NCBI RefSeq assembly: GCF_900115865.1
Contig: NZ_FOXY01000004.1
Coordinates: forward strand, 358,210-422,209
Direction of reading: 5' to 3'
Length of the DNA stretch: 64,000 nucleotides
Source: Donghicola eburneus
GTDB lineage: Bacteria; Pseudomonadota; Alphaproteobacteria; Rhodobacterales; Rhodobacteraceae
Shown here piece by piece: positions 1 through 8,947 of this stretch. The notes under the pieces were generated by a model. The model was given only the letters and a program-made list of their open reading frames with translations. It had not been told where the DNA came from and did not search any database. A program made the translations under genes and the position numbers. Position 1 is the stretch's first letter; each line of letters opens with the position of its first letter.

Positions 1-1783
1 CGTCGTTGATGTCGACCTTCGCGCCCGAGGTTTCCACGATTTCGCGGATGACCTTGCCGCCCGAACCGATCACTTCACGGATCTTGTCGGTGGGAATCTG
101 CATGGTTTCGATACGCGGTGCGTGGACCGAGAATTCGCCAGCCGAAGTCAGTGCTTTGGACATCTCACCTAGAATGTGCATGCGGCCGTCTTTGGCCTGA
201 GCCAGAGCCTGCTTCATGATCTCGGCGGTGATGCCTGCAACCTTGATGTCCATCTGCAGCGAGGTGATGCCGTTTTCGGTACCTGCAACTTTGAAGTCCA
301 TGTCGCCAAGGTGGTCTTCGTCACCCAGAATGTCGGTCAGAACCGCAAAGCGGCCGTCTTCTTCCAGGATCAGACCCATCGCGACGCCAGCAACCGGAGC
401 GGTCAGCGGAACGCCTGCGTCCATCATCGACAGCGAGCCACCACAGACCGACGCCATCGAGGACGAGCCATTCGATTCGGTGATCTCAGATACAACGCGG
501 ATGGTGTAGGGGAAGTCGGTTGCCGCGGGCAGAACCGCCTGCAGCGCGCGCCATGCCAGTTTGCCGTGGCCGATTTCGCGGCGGCCGGGCGAACCAACGC
601 GGCCTACTTCACCAACCGAGTAGGGAGGGAAGTTGTAGTGCAGCAGGAAGTTCGAGCGCGAGTTGCCGTGCAGGGCGTCGATGATCTGCTCGTCGTCGCC
701 GGTGCCCAGAGTGGTCACAACCAGACCCTGAGTTTCGCCGCGGGTGAACAGAGCCGAACCGTGGGTACGGGGCAGGATGCCAACTTCGGACGAGATCGCG
801 CGAACGTCGGTGTTCGAACGGCCGTCGATACGTGCGCCGCCATTGATGACGTCGCCGCGCAGGATCGAGCTTTCCAGTTTCTTGAACGCCGAACCCAGGT
901 TGCTGTCTTCCAGCTCTTCCTCGGTCAGGGTTGCTTTCACAGCGTCACGTGCCGCAGCTACTGCGTTGACGCGCTCTTGCTTGTCCTTGATCGCGAAGGC
1001 TGCGCGCATCTGGTCTTCGCCAGCGGCTTTGACCTTGGCGTACAGTTCGCTGTAGTCGGGCGCGACGAAGTTGAAGGGCTCTTTCGCGCACTCTTCAGCC
1101 AGGCTGATGATTAGATCAACAACAGGCTTGATTGCGTCGTGGCCGAACTGAACGGCACCCAGCATTTCTTCTTCGGTCAGCTCGTAAGCTTCGGATTCCA
1201 CCATCATCACGGCGTCTTTGGTGCCGGCGATGACCAGGTCCAGACGCTGCTCCGGGTTCGAACGCAGATGATCCATATCCTCGACCGAGGGGTTCAGGAC
1301 GTATTCGCCATTCGAGAAGCCAACGCGTGCGCCAGCGATCGGACCCATGAAGGGAACGCCCGAAATGGTCAAAGCAGCCGAAGCAGCGATCATCGCAACG
1401 ACGTCGGGGTCGTTCACCAGATCGTGGCTCAGCACGGTGCACATCACCAGAACTTCGTGCTTGAAGCCCGAGACGAACAGCGGGCGGATCGGACGGTCGA
1501 TCAGACGCGCGGTCAGGGTCTCTTTTTCCGAGGGACGCGCTTCGCGCTTGAAAAAGCCACCGGGGATCTTACCGGCTGCGTAGTATTTTTCCTGATAGTG
1601 GACGGTCAGGGGAAAGAAGTCCTGACCCGGCTTTGCCTCTTTGGCAAAGGTCACGTTCGCCATAACCGAGGTCTCACCCAAGGTGGCGATCACGGTACCG
1701 TCTGCCTGGCGGGCAACCTTACCGGTTTCCAGCGTGAGGGTCTCTTCGCCCCACTGCATAGATTTTTTGAATTCGTTGAACAT
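1..1783 (-). CDS. pnp: Polynucleotide phosphorylase, 3' end beyond window
   Basis: 3'-to-5' exoribonuclease that phosphorolyses RNA to nucleoside diphosphates; works in the cytoplasmic degradosome. The frame is open from the start codon at 1783 to the window edge (about 594 residues). It covers both RNase PH-like domains and enters the KH domain; the KH signature [11 protein letters not shown] is visible next to the edge. The C-terminal part of KH and the S1 domain lie outside the window. The start gives [12 protein letters not shown], typical of the family, with an AGGA ribosome site 7 nt upstream. A stable hairpin sits just before the gene. pnp normally follows rpsO; here rpsO is 12.7 kb upstream on the same strand with the urea genes between. 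Confidence 0.97.
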   Translation of the reverse strand, partial: MFNEFKKSMQWGEETLTLETGKVARQADGTVIATLGETSVMANVTFAKEAKPGQDFFPLTVHYQEKYYAAGKIPGGFFKREARPSEKETLTARLIDRPIRPLFVSGFKHEVLVMCTVLSHDLVNDPDVVAMIAASAALTISGVPFMGPIAGARVGFSNGEYVLNPSVEDMDHLRSNPEQRLDLVIAGTKDAVMMVESEAYELTEEEMLGAVQFGHDAIKPVVDLIISLAEECAKEPFNFVAPDYSELYAKVKAAGEDQMRAAFAIKDKQERVNAVAAARDAVKATLTEEELEDSNLGSAFKKLESSILRGDVINGGARIDGRSNTDVRAISSEVGILPRTHGSALFTRGETQGLVVTTLGTGDDEQIIDALHGNSRSNFLLHYNFPPYSVGEVGRVGSPGRREIGHGKLAWRALQAVLPAATDFPYTIRVVSEITESNGSSSMASVCGGSLSMMDAGVPLTAPVAGVAMGLILEEDGRFAVLTDILGDEDHLGDMDFKVAGTENGITSLQMDIKVAGITAEIMKQALAQAKDGRMHILGEMSKALTSAGEFSVHAPRIETMQIPTDKIREVIGSGGKVIREIVETSGAKVDIND

Positions 1784-2153
1784 CAGCGTATCCTAGCTGG
1801 GAGCTCTTCCAAGCCCTCTTGGGGCTCCCGTTTGCATGGCGGCCCCATTGCCGCCGACCTCAATCATCATTCACTTTCACAGTGCGGAGGTCTGCGCACC
1901 ACGTCTCAGATTGCGCCGCCTTACACGAATTCGGTCTTTGGGGAAAGAGATCGTTTGAACACCCCTGCGTCAGCAAACTTGGGTGCACCTCGCGTTTGTT
2001 GCTATCTGCATCTTTCCTGAGCGGTAAATCGTGGAAAGTCCGCAACAATCATAAAAATATCCAAATGGTCAGGAAAACTGACGACTCCTGTAAATAAATC
2101 TGTGTATATATAACGCAGGCTTACAGAGTAGTGATAATAAGAGTAAAATAATT
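1784..2153. other. 370-bp intergenic region between pnp and an orphan gene
   Basis: Divergent control region. The pnp side holds the leader hairpin described separately. The right-hand end (about 2040-2153) is much richer in A+T than the rest of the window, with a TATATATAA run at about 2104-2112 that could serve as a -10 element for the plus-strand gene. No convincing small gene, RNA gene or repeat is seen. Confidence 0.6.
1799..1829 (-). promoter_or_regulatory. Hairpin in the pnp leader
   Basis: GGGAGC (1799-1804) pairs with GCTCCC (1824-1829) and CCAAG (1809-1813) with CTTGG (1818-1822), giving an 11-bp interrupted stem with a 4-nt loop. It ends about 15 nt before the pnp start codon, so it lies in the 5' untranslated mRNA. 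In E. coli pnp is autoregulated through an RNase III-cleaved leader stem; the same role here is inference from position only. Confidence 0.5.
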
Positions 2154-2666
2154 ATGGGTCAGAGTGCGTTTCAGCCAATTGCTGCAACTCAGAATATTGC
2201 GGCTATCTCCTATCCCCCTGCAGTCGTTCAGCTAGCGTTTTTGGATGGTGAAATCCTGCCTGTTTCGTCTTATGCGGACGAAGTATTTTCGGAAGACGCC
2301 TGTTTTGCCCTGAAAAACTTGGAAAAAGTATCCGCAGAGATTCTCCATGAAATTCAGGAACGTATGTGGCAGGCAGCATGCGAGAGACTAGAAGCATCGC
2401 TCTCTCAATTCGCAACACTTCAGGATCTTTGCGATAGTGAGGCGCTGATGAATCGTAAGTTTTTCGGGCAGCGCGCGCCGACCGGCCCGGCTAACGTGAT
2501 GAATGCCGTGAGGATGAAGGAAGTTCAGATCGTGCGTGCGTCGAATGCAGACGGCGAATCGCGCCTGATGGTCGGCGTTTTCGGAGAGTGTGCGTGGGAT
2601 ACCGAGTTCGGTGTGGCCATCCTTTTCGACGCAGATGGCACTTTGATTGCTGCTGGCGGCGCATAG
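2154..2666 (+). CDS. Hypothetical protein, 170 aa
   Basis: Not firmly recognised. A soluble, acidic protein with no signal peptide or membrane segment. The C-terminal third contains the pattern CAWDTEFGVAILFDADG, which resembles the end of DUF6985-type proteins (a WD-E-G-hydrophobic motif); this is a weak resemblance from memory. The ribosome site is poor (GAGTAAAATAATT before ATG). Base composition is lower in G+C than neighbouring genes and the upstream region is A/T-rich, which suggests late acquisition. It sits alone between pnp and the urea transporter genes and ends at a bidirectional hairpin. Confidence 0.7.
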   Translation: MGQSAFQPIAATQNIAAISYPPAVVQLAFLDGEILPVSSYADEVFSEDACFALKNLEKVSAEILHEIQERMWQAACERLEASLSQFATLQDLCDSEALMNRKFFGQRAPTGPANVMNAVRMKEVQIVRASNADGESRLMVGVFGECAWDTEFGVAILFDADGTLIAAGGA

Positions 2667-2690
2667 TCTGCGTGCCATCAAAGTTGTAGG

Positions 2691-2717
2691 AAGCGCGCCA
2701 TTTGGCGCGCTTTTTTG
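2691..2717 (+). terminator. Rho-independent terminator
   Basis: AGCGCGCCA-TT-TGGCGCGCT perfect stem followed by a T-run, 25 nt after the stop codon of the 170-aa gene. It abuts the convergent urtE stop codon, so it may also limit transcription from the other side. Confidence 0.85.
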
Positions 2718-2719
2718 TT

Positions 2720-3415
2720 TCAGACCGAGACGAGGTCGAGAACTTGCTGACGTGTCGTGTTGGTCTTGCGCTCTGATAGAATGACTTCGCCGCGGCGCAG
2801 GGCCACGAACTGATCGGCCAGATCCCAAGCAAAGTCGAAATACTGTTCGACCAGTACAATCGCCATCTGGCCTTGGGTGCGCAGATGTTTGATGACTTCG
2901 CCGATGTGCTGGATGATGTTGGGCTGAATACCCTCGGTTGGTTCGTCCAACAGCAGGAGCTTCGGCTTGGTGATCAGCGCTCGGGCGATGGCTAGCTGCT
3001 GTTGCTGACCGCCTGACAGGTCACCGCCACGACGGGCCGTCATCTTTTGCAGCACAGGGAACAGCTCGTAGATTTCGTCGGGGACGAAGTGCTCTTCCTT
3101 GGGCAGGCAGGCAAAACCGGTTTCCAGATTTTCCTTTACCGTGAGCAAGGGAAAGATGTCGCGACCCTGAGGGACAATCGCGACGCCCTTTTGTGCCAAG
3201 GCATGGGCGGGCAGGACCGACAAGTCCTCTCCATCCACAGACACAGTGCCACCAGAGCGCGGATGCGTGCCAGAGATCGCTTTGATCAGGCTTGTTTTGC
3301 CGACACCGTTCGGACCCATGACGCAGGTGATTTCGCCAGTCTGGGCCGTCATCGAAATGCCATTCAGGATTTTGCTGTGCCCGTAGTGCAGGGTCAGATC
3401 ATTCACATTCAGCAT
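2720..3415 (-). CDS. urtE: Urea ABC transporter ATP-binding protein UrtE
   Basis: Second nucleotide-binding subunit of the Urt urea importer, on the cytoplasmic face of the membrane. 231 aa, usual size for UrtE/LivF-type ATPases. Walker A GPNGVGKTS near residue 35, the signature LSGGQQQQLAIARAL near 135, Walker B LLLLDEPTEG near 155, and a switch His region in VLVEQYFDFA; the VEQYFDFA sequence is characteristic of UrtE. Last gene of urtABCDE; its start lies 3 nt after the urtD stop codon, so translation is probably coupled. Confidence 0.95.
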   Translation of the reverse strand: MLNVNDLTLHYGHSKILNGISMTAQTGEITCVMGPNGVGKTSLIKAISGTHPRSGGTVSVDGEDLSVLPAHALAQKGVAIVPQGRDIFPLLTVKENLETGFACLPKEEHFVPDEIYELFPVLQKMTARRGGDLSGGQQQQLAIARALITKPKLLLLDEPTEGIQPNIIQHIGEVIKHLRTQGQMAIVLVEQYFDFAWDLADQFVALRRGEVILSERKTNTTRQQVLDLVSV

Positions 3416-3418
3416 CGT

Positions 3419-4156
3419 TTAGCGCCCCAGATATACGTCGATGACTTCTTGGTTCGAGGTCACGTGGTCCAAGCTGCCCTCGGCCAGAACCGAGCCTTCG
3501 TGCAGCACGGTGACCTTGCAGTTCAGGCGGCGGATGAATTCCATATCGTGCTCGACCACGACAACCGCGCGGGTTTTGGCAGCTTCGACCAACAGATTGG
3601 TGGTGTGTTCCCGCTCTGCCGGTGTCATGCCCGCAGCCGGTTCGTCCACCAGCAAAAGTTGCGGGTCTTGGGCCAACAGCATCCCGATTTCGAGCCACTG
3701 CTTTTGTCCGTGGCTGAGTTCGCCGGACGGGCGCGAGAATTCACTCAGCAAGCCAATTTCGTCGGCCAGCTGCTCTAGTCGCGCGTTGTCCGCACCGGGG
3801 CGGTACTTCAGTACGTCCCAGACAGAGCGGCCGCGTTTGAGGGCCATCATCAGATTGTCGCGGACGCTTTGGTCTTCGAACACTGTGGGTTTTTGGAATT
3901 TTCGGCAGACGCCTTCTTGGGCGATCTTGGCTTCGGACATCCCAAGCAAGGAGATCGAGCGATCCCCCCAGATCACGCGGCCCTCGTCGGGCTTGGTTTT
4001 GCCGGTGATGATGTCCATGAACGTGGTTTTACCCGCGCCGTTGGGGCCGATCACCGCCCGCAGTTCGGCCTTGCCGATCTGGAAGGACAGATTGTTGATC
4101 GCCTTGAACCCGTCAAAACTGACCGAGACGCCGGAGACTTCGAGAAGGGTGCTCAT
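3419..4156 (-). CDS. urtD: Urea ABC transporter ATP-binding protein UrtD
   Basis: First ATPase of the urea importer. 245 aa. Walker A GPNGAGKTT near residue 37, signature-like LSHGQKQWLEIGMLL near 150 (the LSHGQKQWLEI form marks UrtD), Walker B LLLVDEPAAGM, and H-loop VVVEHDMEFI. The start codon overlaps the urtC stop by 4 bp, the usual arrangement for translationally coupled transporter subunits. Confidence 0.95.
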   Translation of the reverse strand: MSTLLEVSGVSVSFDGFKAINNLSFQIGKAELRAVIGPNGAGKTTFMDIITGKTKPDEGRVIWGDRSISLLGMSEAKIAQEGVCRKFQKPTVFEDQSVRDNLMMALKRGRSVWDVLKYRPGADNARLEQLADEIGLLSEFSRPSGELSHGQKQWLEIGMLLAQDPQLLLVDEPAAGMTPAEREHTTNLLVEAAKTRAVVVVEHDMEFIRRLNCKVTVLHEGSVLAEGSLDHVTSNQEVIDVYLGR

Positions 4157-5322
4157 TTCTGCACCTCCTTGCGTTTCAGCAGGTCAAACAGACCGCCGAT
4201 TCCCTTGGGGGCGTAAAGCGTGACCAGCACAAAGCTGACACCCAGCAGGACCTGCCACCAGTCCACCCAAGAGATGGTGTAGAACCCAAGCGGGATGTCG
4301 GGGGCCTGACCACCAGTGAACCAAGTGGACAGCAGGCTGACGAACGCCGCGCCAATCACCGCGCCGTACAGACGACCACGGCCACCAATCGCGACCCAAA
4401 CGGCCAAATAGATCGAGGCTATTGGCATAATCTCGGCAGGGTTAATGATGCCGGCTTGAGGGTAATACAGGGCGCCAGCCACAGCGGCCACAATCGCGGT
4501 CACGGTGAACAGGAACAGCTTGTAATGCTCGACCTCATAGCCAAGGAACCGCACGCGCTGTTCGTTGTCGCGGATGCCTTTGACGACCATGCCAAACTTG
4601 CCCGACAGCATCATGGTAAAGAACACGTAGCCAAAGCCAAGCGCCGCCGCAGAGGCCCAGAGGAACCACATCGAAATCTCGGACTGGGGGGCGGTGACGT
4701 GGGGCAGGTTCTGCAGGCCCGACAGGCCGTTGTTGCCGCGCAGTCCGCTGTCATTTTGGAACAGATACAGCGCCAGCGCCAAAGTCATCGCCTGAGTCAG
4801 GATCGACAGGTAAACACCGGTGACGCGGCTGCGGAACGCCAACCAGCCAAAGATCAGCGCCAGAATACCGGGGACGGCCACGACGAGGATCAGTTGCAGG
4901 GTCAGGCTGTGCGCAAAGCTCCAGATCAGCGGGAAGTCAGAGCTGCCGACCACGCCGAAAATCTGCGTGGCGATGGCGTCGCTGATCTCTGTCTCGGTCG
5001 GCGGAATGGTCTGGTTTTCAAGGCTGCGCAGGACGACCTCTTTGGTGCGTTCGTACATCAGCCACATGCCGATCATGTAGCCGCCAAGGCCAAAGAAGGC
5101 GAAGTGCCCGAGGCTCAGGATGCCCGCATAGCCCCAGATCACGTCCATCGCGATGGCCACGAGGCACAGGCACAGGGTCTTGCCCAATGTTTTCACAAAG
5201 CTGGTCGAGACAAGGCCAGAGCCGTACGCTTCGGAGAAGACCGTAATTGCCAGCGTGAACAGGGCAAGCAGGGCCAGAAAGACCAGCATGGTCGGGTGGT
5301 TTTTGAGGAAAGACTTACCCAT
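4153..5322 (-). CDS. urtC: Urea ABC transporter permease UrtC
   Basis: Inner-membrane permease of the LivM type that pairs with UrtB to form the urea channel. The chosen start gives 389 aa (MGKSFLKNHP) with GGAG 9 nt upstream; an in-frame ATG 12 codons earlier lies inside urtB and lacks such a site. About 10 hydrophobic segments. The GYAGILSLGH motif near residue 65 and the C-terminal GRGRLYGAVIGA motif are typical of this permease family. A loop of about 60 residues between early segments (around REV..LENQTIPPTETE) matches the longer UrtC form rather than amino-acid LivM. Confidence 0.95.
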   Translation of the reverse strand: MGKSFLKNHPTMLVFLALLALFTLAITVFSEAYGSGLVSTSFVKTLGKTLCLCLVAIAMDVIWGYAGILSLGHFAFFGLGGYMIGMWLMYERTKEVVLRSLENQTIPPTETEISDAIATQIFGVVGSSDFPLIWSFAHSLTLQLILVVAVPGILALIFGWLAFRSRVTGVYLSILTQAMTLALALYLFQNDSGLRGNNGLSGLQNLPHVTAPQSEISMWFLWASAAALGFGYVFFTMMLSGKFGMVVKGIRDNEQRVRFLGYEVEHYKLFLFTVTAIVAAVAGALYYPQAGIINPAEIMPIASIYLAVWVAIGGRGRLYGAVIGAAFVSLLSTWFTGGQAPDIPLGFYTISWVDWWQVLLGVSFVLVTLYAPKGIGGLFDLLKRKEVQK

Positions 5323-5326
5323 CGGA

Positions 5327-7270
5327 TCAATCTCCTGCGGCGCGGCCCTTGAGGGCAACGATCCCTCGGGGGCGGAACTGGATGAAGATAATGATAAAGA
5401 TGATCATGAAGGTCTGAGCCGCCAAAGTGTTGGACGGGTTCAGCCATTCGATCCCCTTTTGCAGTGTGCCGATCATGGCCGCACCAGCTAGGGTGCCCCA
5501 GATGTTGCCGACGCCGCCAACCACAACGGTCATGAAGCTTTGAACGATGTAGTCGTTGCCGAGCTCCGAGGTCACTTTGGCGAATAGGCCAATCGCGACG
5601 CCTGCAATACCTGCGATGCCAGAGCCGAGGCCGAAGGTCAGCATGTTCACCTTGTCAGGGTTAATGCCCATGGACGACGCCATACGCGGGTTTTGCGTGA
5701 CGGCGCGGGTTTCGAGGCCCAAGCGGGTCTTCTTCATGATGAAGAGGAACAGGAACAGGAAGCACAGAGCCAAGACGAAAATCGCGATGCGGATATAGCT
5801 GATGGATACCACATCGTTCAGCACCCACGCGCCATCCAGCCAACCGGGGGCGGTCAGGGGACGGGCTTGGGTGCCAAAGATGTTCTTGGCCAACTGCTGC
5901 AGCGCGATCGAGATGCCGAAGGTCGCCAGCAGGGTTTCCAAGGGGCGGTGATAGAGCTTGCGGATGACCAGACGCTCCATCGCGACACCGGCGGCAAAGG
6001 TGATCACGAATGCCAGCGGCAGCGCCACGACCAGCGACAGGGTGTGGTTCGGGATGACCTGTTGAACCACGTAGCCTGTGTAGGCGCCCATCATGATGAA
6101 TTCGCCATGGGCCATGTTGATCACGCCCATCACACCAAAGGTGATGGCCAGACCGATCGCGGCAAGGAAGTAGATCGACGCCAGTGATAACGCGTCCAGC
6201 CCAAGGTCCGCGGCTTGGTTCAGGCCGACGTTCAGATCGATGGCCTTGAGTGCCGATTGAGCGGCTTTGGTCACATCGCCGTTGGGCTCGTTGTAGGCGT
6301 CGTAGATAACATGGGTGCGCAGTTTCTCGTCCACCTCTTCGGCAGAAACGAAGGGGGGCACGGTGCCTGCGGCAGCCAGAGCGCGATAGGCTTCGTCGCG
6401 GGCTTCAGGTGTATCGAGATCCGCAACGGGTACGCCGCCGACCTGACCATCCACGATGTTCGCGGCAAGGATATCTTTGATCGCAGCGGGGGTCAGGCGC
6501 TTCGTTGCATAGCCAGCCTCGACCAGCGCGGCATAGGCCTCATCGCGCGAGATATCTTCGCCAAGGCGCATGACGTGGGCCACATTTTCGCCTGCAGGGA
6601 TCACGTCGCTGACCTTGCGGGTCGTCGCGAGCAAGGGGTTCAGTGCCGCACGCACTTCGAGGTTCAGATCGCCTGAAACGCCTTCGATCGCTTCGATCTG
6701 GGCTTGGGGCGTGTCGGCAAAGGCGATCGACAACAGCTTGACCAGACGCTCTTTGCGGGCGCGAATGGCGCGGTTCTCTTCGCCCTCGATCGAGGCTTGG
6801 AGCGGCGCAAGATGACTTTCTTCGGGGCGGCGTGCGATGGACTCCAGTGCCTCAAGGCGGCGAGTCTCGTTCGGGTCGGACAGCTGAAACTGGACCAGTG
6901 CGCTAGAAATCAGACGGCGGACGCCCGCGTTGGGCTTCAACTGATCAGCGGCGGATTTGTCTGTCTCGGGCAGCTCTTCGCCAGTGTCCACGTCGATCAG
7001 CGTCAGGGCGTCGCCGCTGGTGGTGCCGATATAGAACAGGCCATCTTCGGTGCGCTGCCAAAGGTTCTTGGCTTCCCAAGCCTGCAACATACGCTGGGCC
7101 TGATCCAGGCCACTGGCTGCGATATCGTCAATCGCCGGAGAGATGGTTTTGCGAGAAGGTTTTTCGATCAGCGCGCGGTGCTCTTGCAGGATGTCTTGCA
7201 AAGGCCCCTCGGCATGACCGACCGAGGCCCAAGCCAGCACGGCAAGGCACGCAAAGAACAGTCGTTTCAT
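5327..7270 (-). CDS. urtB: Urea ABC transporter permease UrtB with long N-terminal domain
   Basis: LivH-type permease subunit of the urea importer. 647 aa: a signal peptide (residues 1-20, ending SVGHAEG), then about 335 residues of soluble, Glu/Ala-rich helical sequence, then the membrane permease core from about residue 360 (ITFGVMGVINMAHGEFIMMGAY). The core alone matches the size of an ordinary LivH. The N-terminal part, presumably periplasmic, has repeated helical units (RRPEESHLAPLQASI and similar) that suggest a HEAT-like fold; this is inference. The ribosome site is weak. urtC starts 4 nt after the stop. Confidence 0.93.
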   Translation of the reverse strand: MKRLFFACLAVLAWASVGHAEGPLQDILQEHRALIEKPSRKTISPAIDDIAASGLDQAQRMLQAWEAKNLWQRTEDGLFYIGTTSGDALTLIDVDTGEELPETDKSAADQLKPNAGVRRLISSALVQFQLSDPNETRRLEALESIARRPEESHLAPLQASIEGEENRAIRARKERLVKLLSIAFADTPQAQIEAIEGVSGDLNLEVRAALNPLLATTRKVSDVIPAGENVAHVMRLGEDISRDEAYAALVEAGYATKRLTPAAIKDILAANIVDGQVGGVPVADLDTPEARDEAYRALAAAGTVPPFVSAEEVDEKLRTHVIYDAYNEPNGDVTKAAQSALKAIDLNVGLNQAADLGLDALSLASIYFLAAIGLAITFGVMGVINMAHGEFIMMGAYTGYVVQQVIPNHTLSLVVALPLAFVITFAAGVAMERLVIRKLYHRPLETLLATFGISIALQQLAKNIFGTQARPLTAPGWLDGAWVLNDVVSISYIRIAIFVLALCFLFLFLFIMKKTRLGLETRAVTQNPRMASSMGINPDKVNMLTFGLGSGIAGIAGVAIGLFAKVTSELGNDYIVQSFMTVVVGGVGNIWGTLAGAAMIGTLQKGIEWLNPSNTLAAQTFMIIFIIIFIQFRPRGIVALKGRAAGD

Positions 7271-7308
7271 GGAAAAAGCCGCCGGTTTTTGAGGAGGGCG
7301 TAAGGGGT

Positions 7309-7333
7309 CAGAGGGGGCACGTGGCCCCCTCTG
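7309..7333 (-). promoter_or_regulatory. Hairpin between urtA and urtB
   Basis: Perfect 10-bp stem CAGAGGGGGC / GCCCCCTCTG with a 5-nt loop, 16 nt after the urtA stop codon. There is no T-run, so it is more likely an mRNA-stabilising or attenuating element. Such hairpins after a binding-protein gene often allow more binding protein than membrane subunits to be made. Confidence 0.7.
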
Positions 7334-7348
7334 GATCGTTCGATCAGA

Positions 7349-8644
7349 TTAGTAGTTCGATTCGATCTGAACGCAGGTTTGGGTCTCGGTGTTGTACATA
7401 CCGCAGCCCAGATCTTTCCAATCCGACTCCAGAACAGCCGAAGCGGGCAGGAAGTCGGTCCATGCGTCGCCAGCAACCGGCTCGGTCTGGCTGATGATGT
7501 CGAACTGACCGTCTGCGCGGATTTCGCCGATCAGAACAGGCTTCGCGAGGTGGTGGTTGGTGCCCATGACTGCGGTGCCGCCAGTCAGGTTCGGGAACTC
7601 TTGGCCCCACATTGCTTCGCGCACGGCGTCAACGTCGGTGGTGCCAGCGTCGGTCACAGCGTTCACCCACATGTTGAAGCCGATGTAGTGTGCTTCCATG
7701 GGGTCGTTGGTGACGCGTGCTTCGTCGCCGATAAAGGCGTGCCACTGCTTGATGAACTCTGCGTTGGCTTCGGTTTCTGCCGACATGAAGTAGTTCCATG
7801 CTGCCAGGTGACCCACGAGGTTCGAAGTGTCGAGGCCCGACAGTTCTTCTTCGCCAACCGAGAATGCAACGACGGGGATGTCGTCAGCCGAAATGCCCGC
7901 TGCTGCCAGTTCTTTGTAGAAGCCGATGTTCGCATCGCCGTTGATGGTCGAGATCACGCCAACCTGCTTGCCGTCTGCACCCAGTGCGACAACGTCGGAA
8001 ACGATCTTGGACCAGTCCGAGTGACCGAAGGGTGTGTAGTTGACGAAGATGTCTTCGGCCGCGATGCCCTTACCTTCGAGATAGGACTCGAGGATGTTGT
8101 TTGTGGTGCGGGGGTAGACATAGTCGGTGCCGAGCAGAGCGAACTTCTCTACACCCAGTTCGTCGAGGAAGTAGTCAACCGCAGGGATCGCCTGCTGGTT
8201 CGGAGCCGCACCGGTGTAGAACACGTTCTTCGAGGACTCTTCGCCTTCGTACTGAACGGGGTAGAACAGCAGGCCGTTCAATTCTTCGATGACGGGCAGA
8301 ACCGATTTACGCGACACCGAGGTCCAGTTGCCAAAGATGACGTCAACTTCGTGCACGGTCAGCAGCTCGCGCGCTTTTTCAGCGAACAGGGGCCAGTCGG
8401 ACGCAGGGTCAACGACGACCGCTTCGAGTTCACAACCCAAGACGCCGCCTTTTTCGTTCTGAGCTGCCACCAGCATTTCCATGGTGTCTTTCAGAGTGGT
8501 CTCCGAAATGGCCATGGTGCCCGAGAGCGAGTGCAGAACGCCAACCTTGATCGGGCCGTCCGCGGGGCAATCCTGTGCCAGAGCGGGCGAAGCGATGGTG
8601 CTGGCCAGAAGTACAGTACGCAGGGCGGTTTTGATGTTCATCAT
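7349..8644 (-). CDS. urtA: Urea ABC transporter substrate-binding protein UrtA
   Basis: Periplasmic receptor that captures urea for the Urt importer. The start chosen gives 431 aa beginning MMNIKTALR, with GGAG 7 nt upstream; the next codon is also ATG. A signal peptide ends at SPALAQ. The family motif IKVGVLHSLSGTMAISE follows at about residue 35, and FYPVQYEGEES near 135, both characteristic of UrtA/amide-binding proteins. First gene of urtABCDE, divergent from the urease operon across a 303-bp control region. Confidence 0.96.
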   Translation of the reverse strand: MMNIKTALRTVLLASTIASPALAQDCPADGPIKVGVLHSLSGTMAISETTLKDTMEMLVAAQNEKGGVLGCELEAVVVDPASDWPLFAEKARELLTVHEVDVIFGNWTSVSRKSVLPVIEELNGLLFYPVQYEGEESSKNVFYTGAAPNQQAIPAVDYFLDELGVEKFALLGTDYVYPRTTNNILESYLEGKGIAAEDIFVNYTPFGHSDWSKIVSDVVALGADGKQVGVISTINGDANIGFYKELAAAGISADDIPVVAFSVGEEELSGLDTSNLVGHLAAWNYFMSAETEANAEFIKQWHAFIGDEARVTNDPMEAHYIGFNMWVNAVTDAGTTDVDAVREAMWGQEFPNLTGGTAVMGTNHHLAKPVLIGEIRADGQFDIISQTEPVAGDAWTDFLPASAVLESDWKDLGCGMYNTETQTCVQIESNY

Positions 8645-8947
8645 ACCTTTTCTCCAGCAGAGCACGGCTGACGGCCTTGTTTGATGTGGCCGGTTCCCTT
8701 AGCGATGCCCTGCAACTTGAGTTGCACTAAGTGTGGCGGTTGTTTGATTGCAGTCGTTCGGCCGCCACACACCCTTGTGAGAAGTCTCACCTGTTGGTGT
8801 CGGAATTGGTTGCCGCTTGGTCGCTTGATTGAAAGTGCTGGTTCCCAACTTCGTGAGGGAACGCGGTTATTTGATTAATTAGTGTGCGATTATGTTGTTG
8901 ATTGCCCATTTGTTAATCTAAAATAATGAGACCCATGCTGATTTGAC
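8645..8947. promoter_or_regulatory. Divergent urtA/ureD control region with three inverted repeats
   Basis: 303 bp without a gene. It holds three operator-like inverted repeats: TGCAACT-TG-AGTTGCA (8711-8726), GTGAGA-AG-TCTCAC (8777-8790) and GTTCCC-N10-GGGAAC (8841-8862). The part next to ureD is A/T-rich (TTGATTAATTAG, TTAATCTAAAATAAT) and could hold -10 elements. Nitrogen control is expected for urea genes, but I could not match a convincing sigma-54 or NtrC site. Confidence 0.6.

Noticed and set aside
176..2020. Long plus-strand open frames opposite pnp
   Set aside because: They lie antisense to a clear pnp reading frame with intact domains; high G+C at third codon positions creates such shadows.
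7379..8671. 430-codon plus-strand frame opposite urtA
   Set aside because: Composition is that of an antisense shadow (Val/Phe/Arg-rich, no family motif), while the minus strand encodes a canonical UrtA.
8700..8830. Possible sigma-54 promoter (TGGC...TTGC) in the urtA-ureD spacer
   Set aside because: The GG and GC doublets are 13 nt apart instead of 10, so the match fails on both strands.
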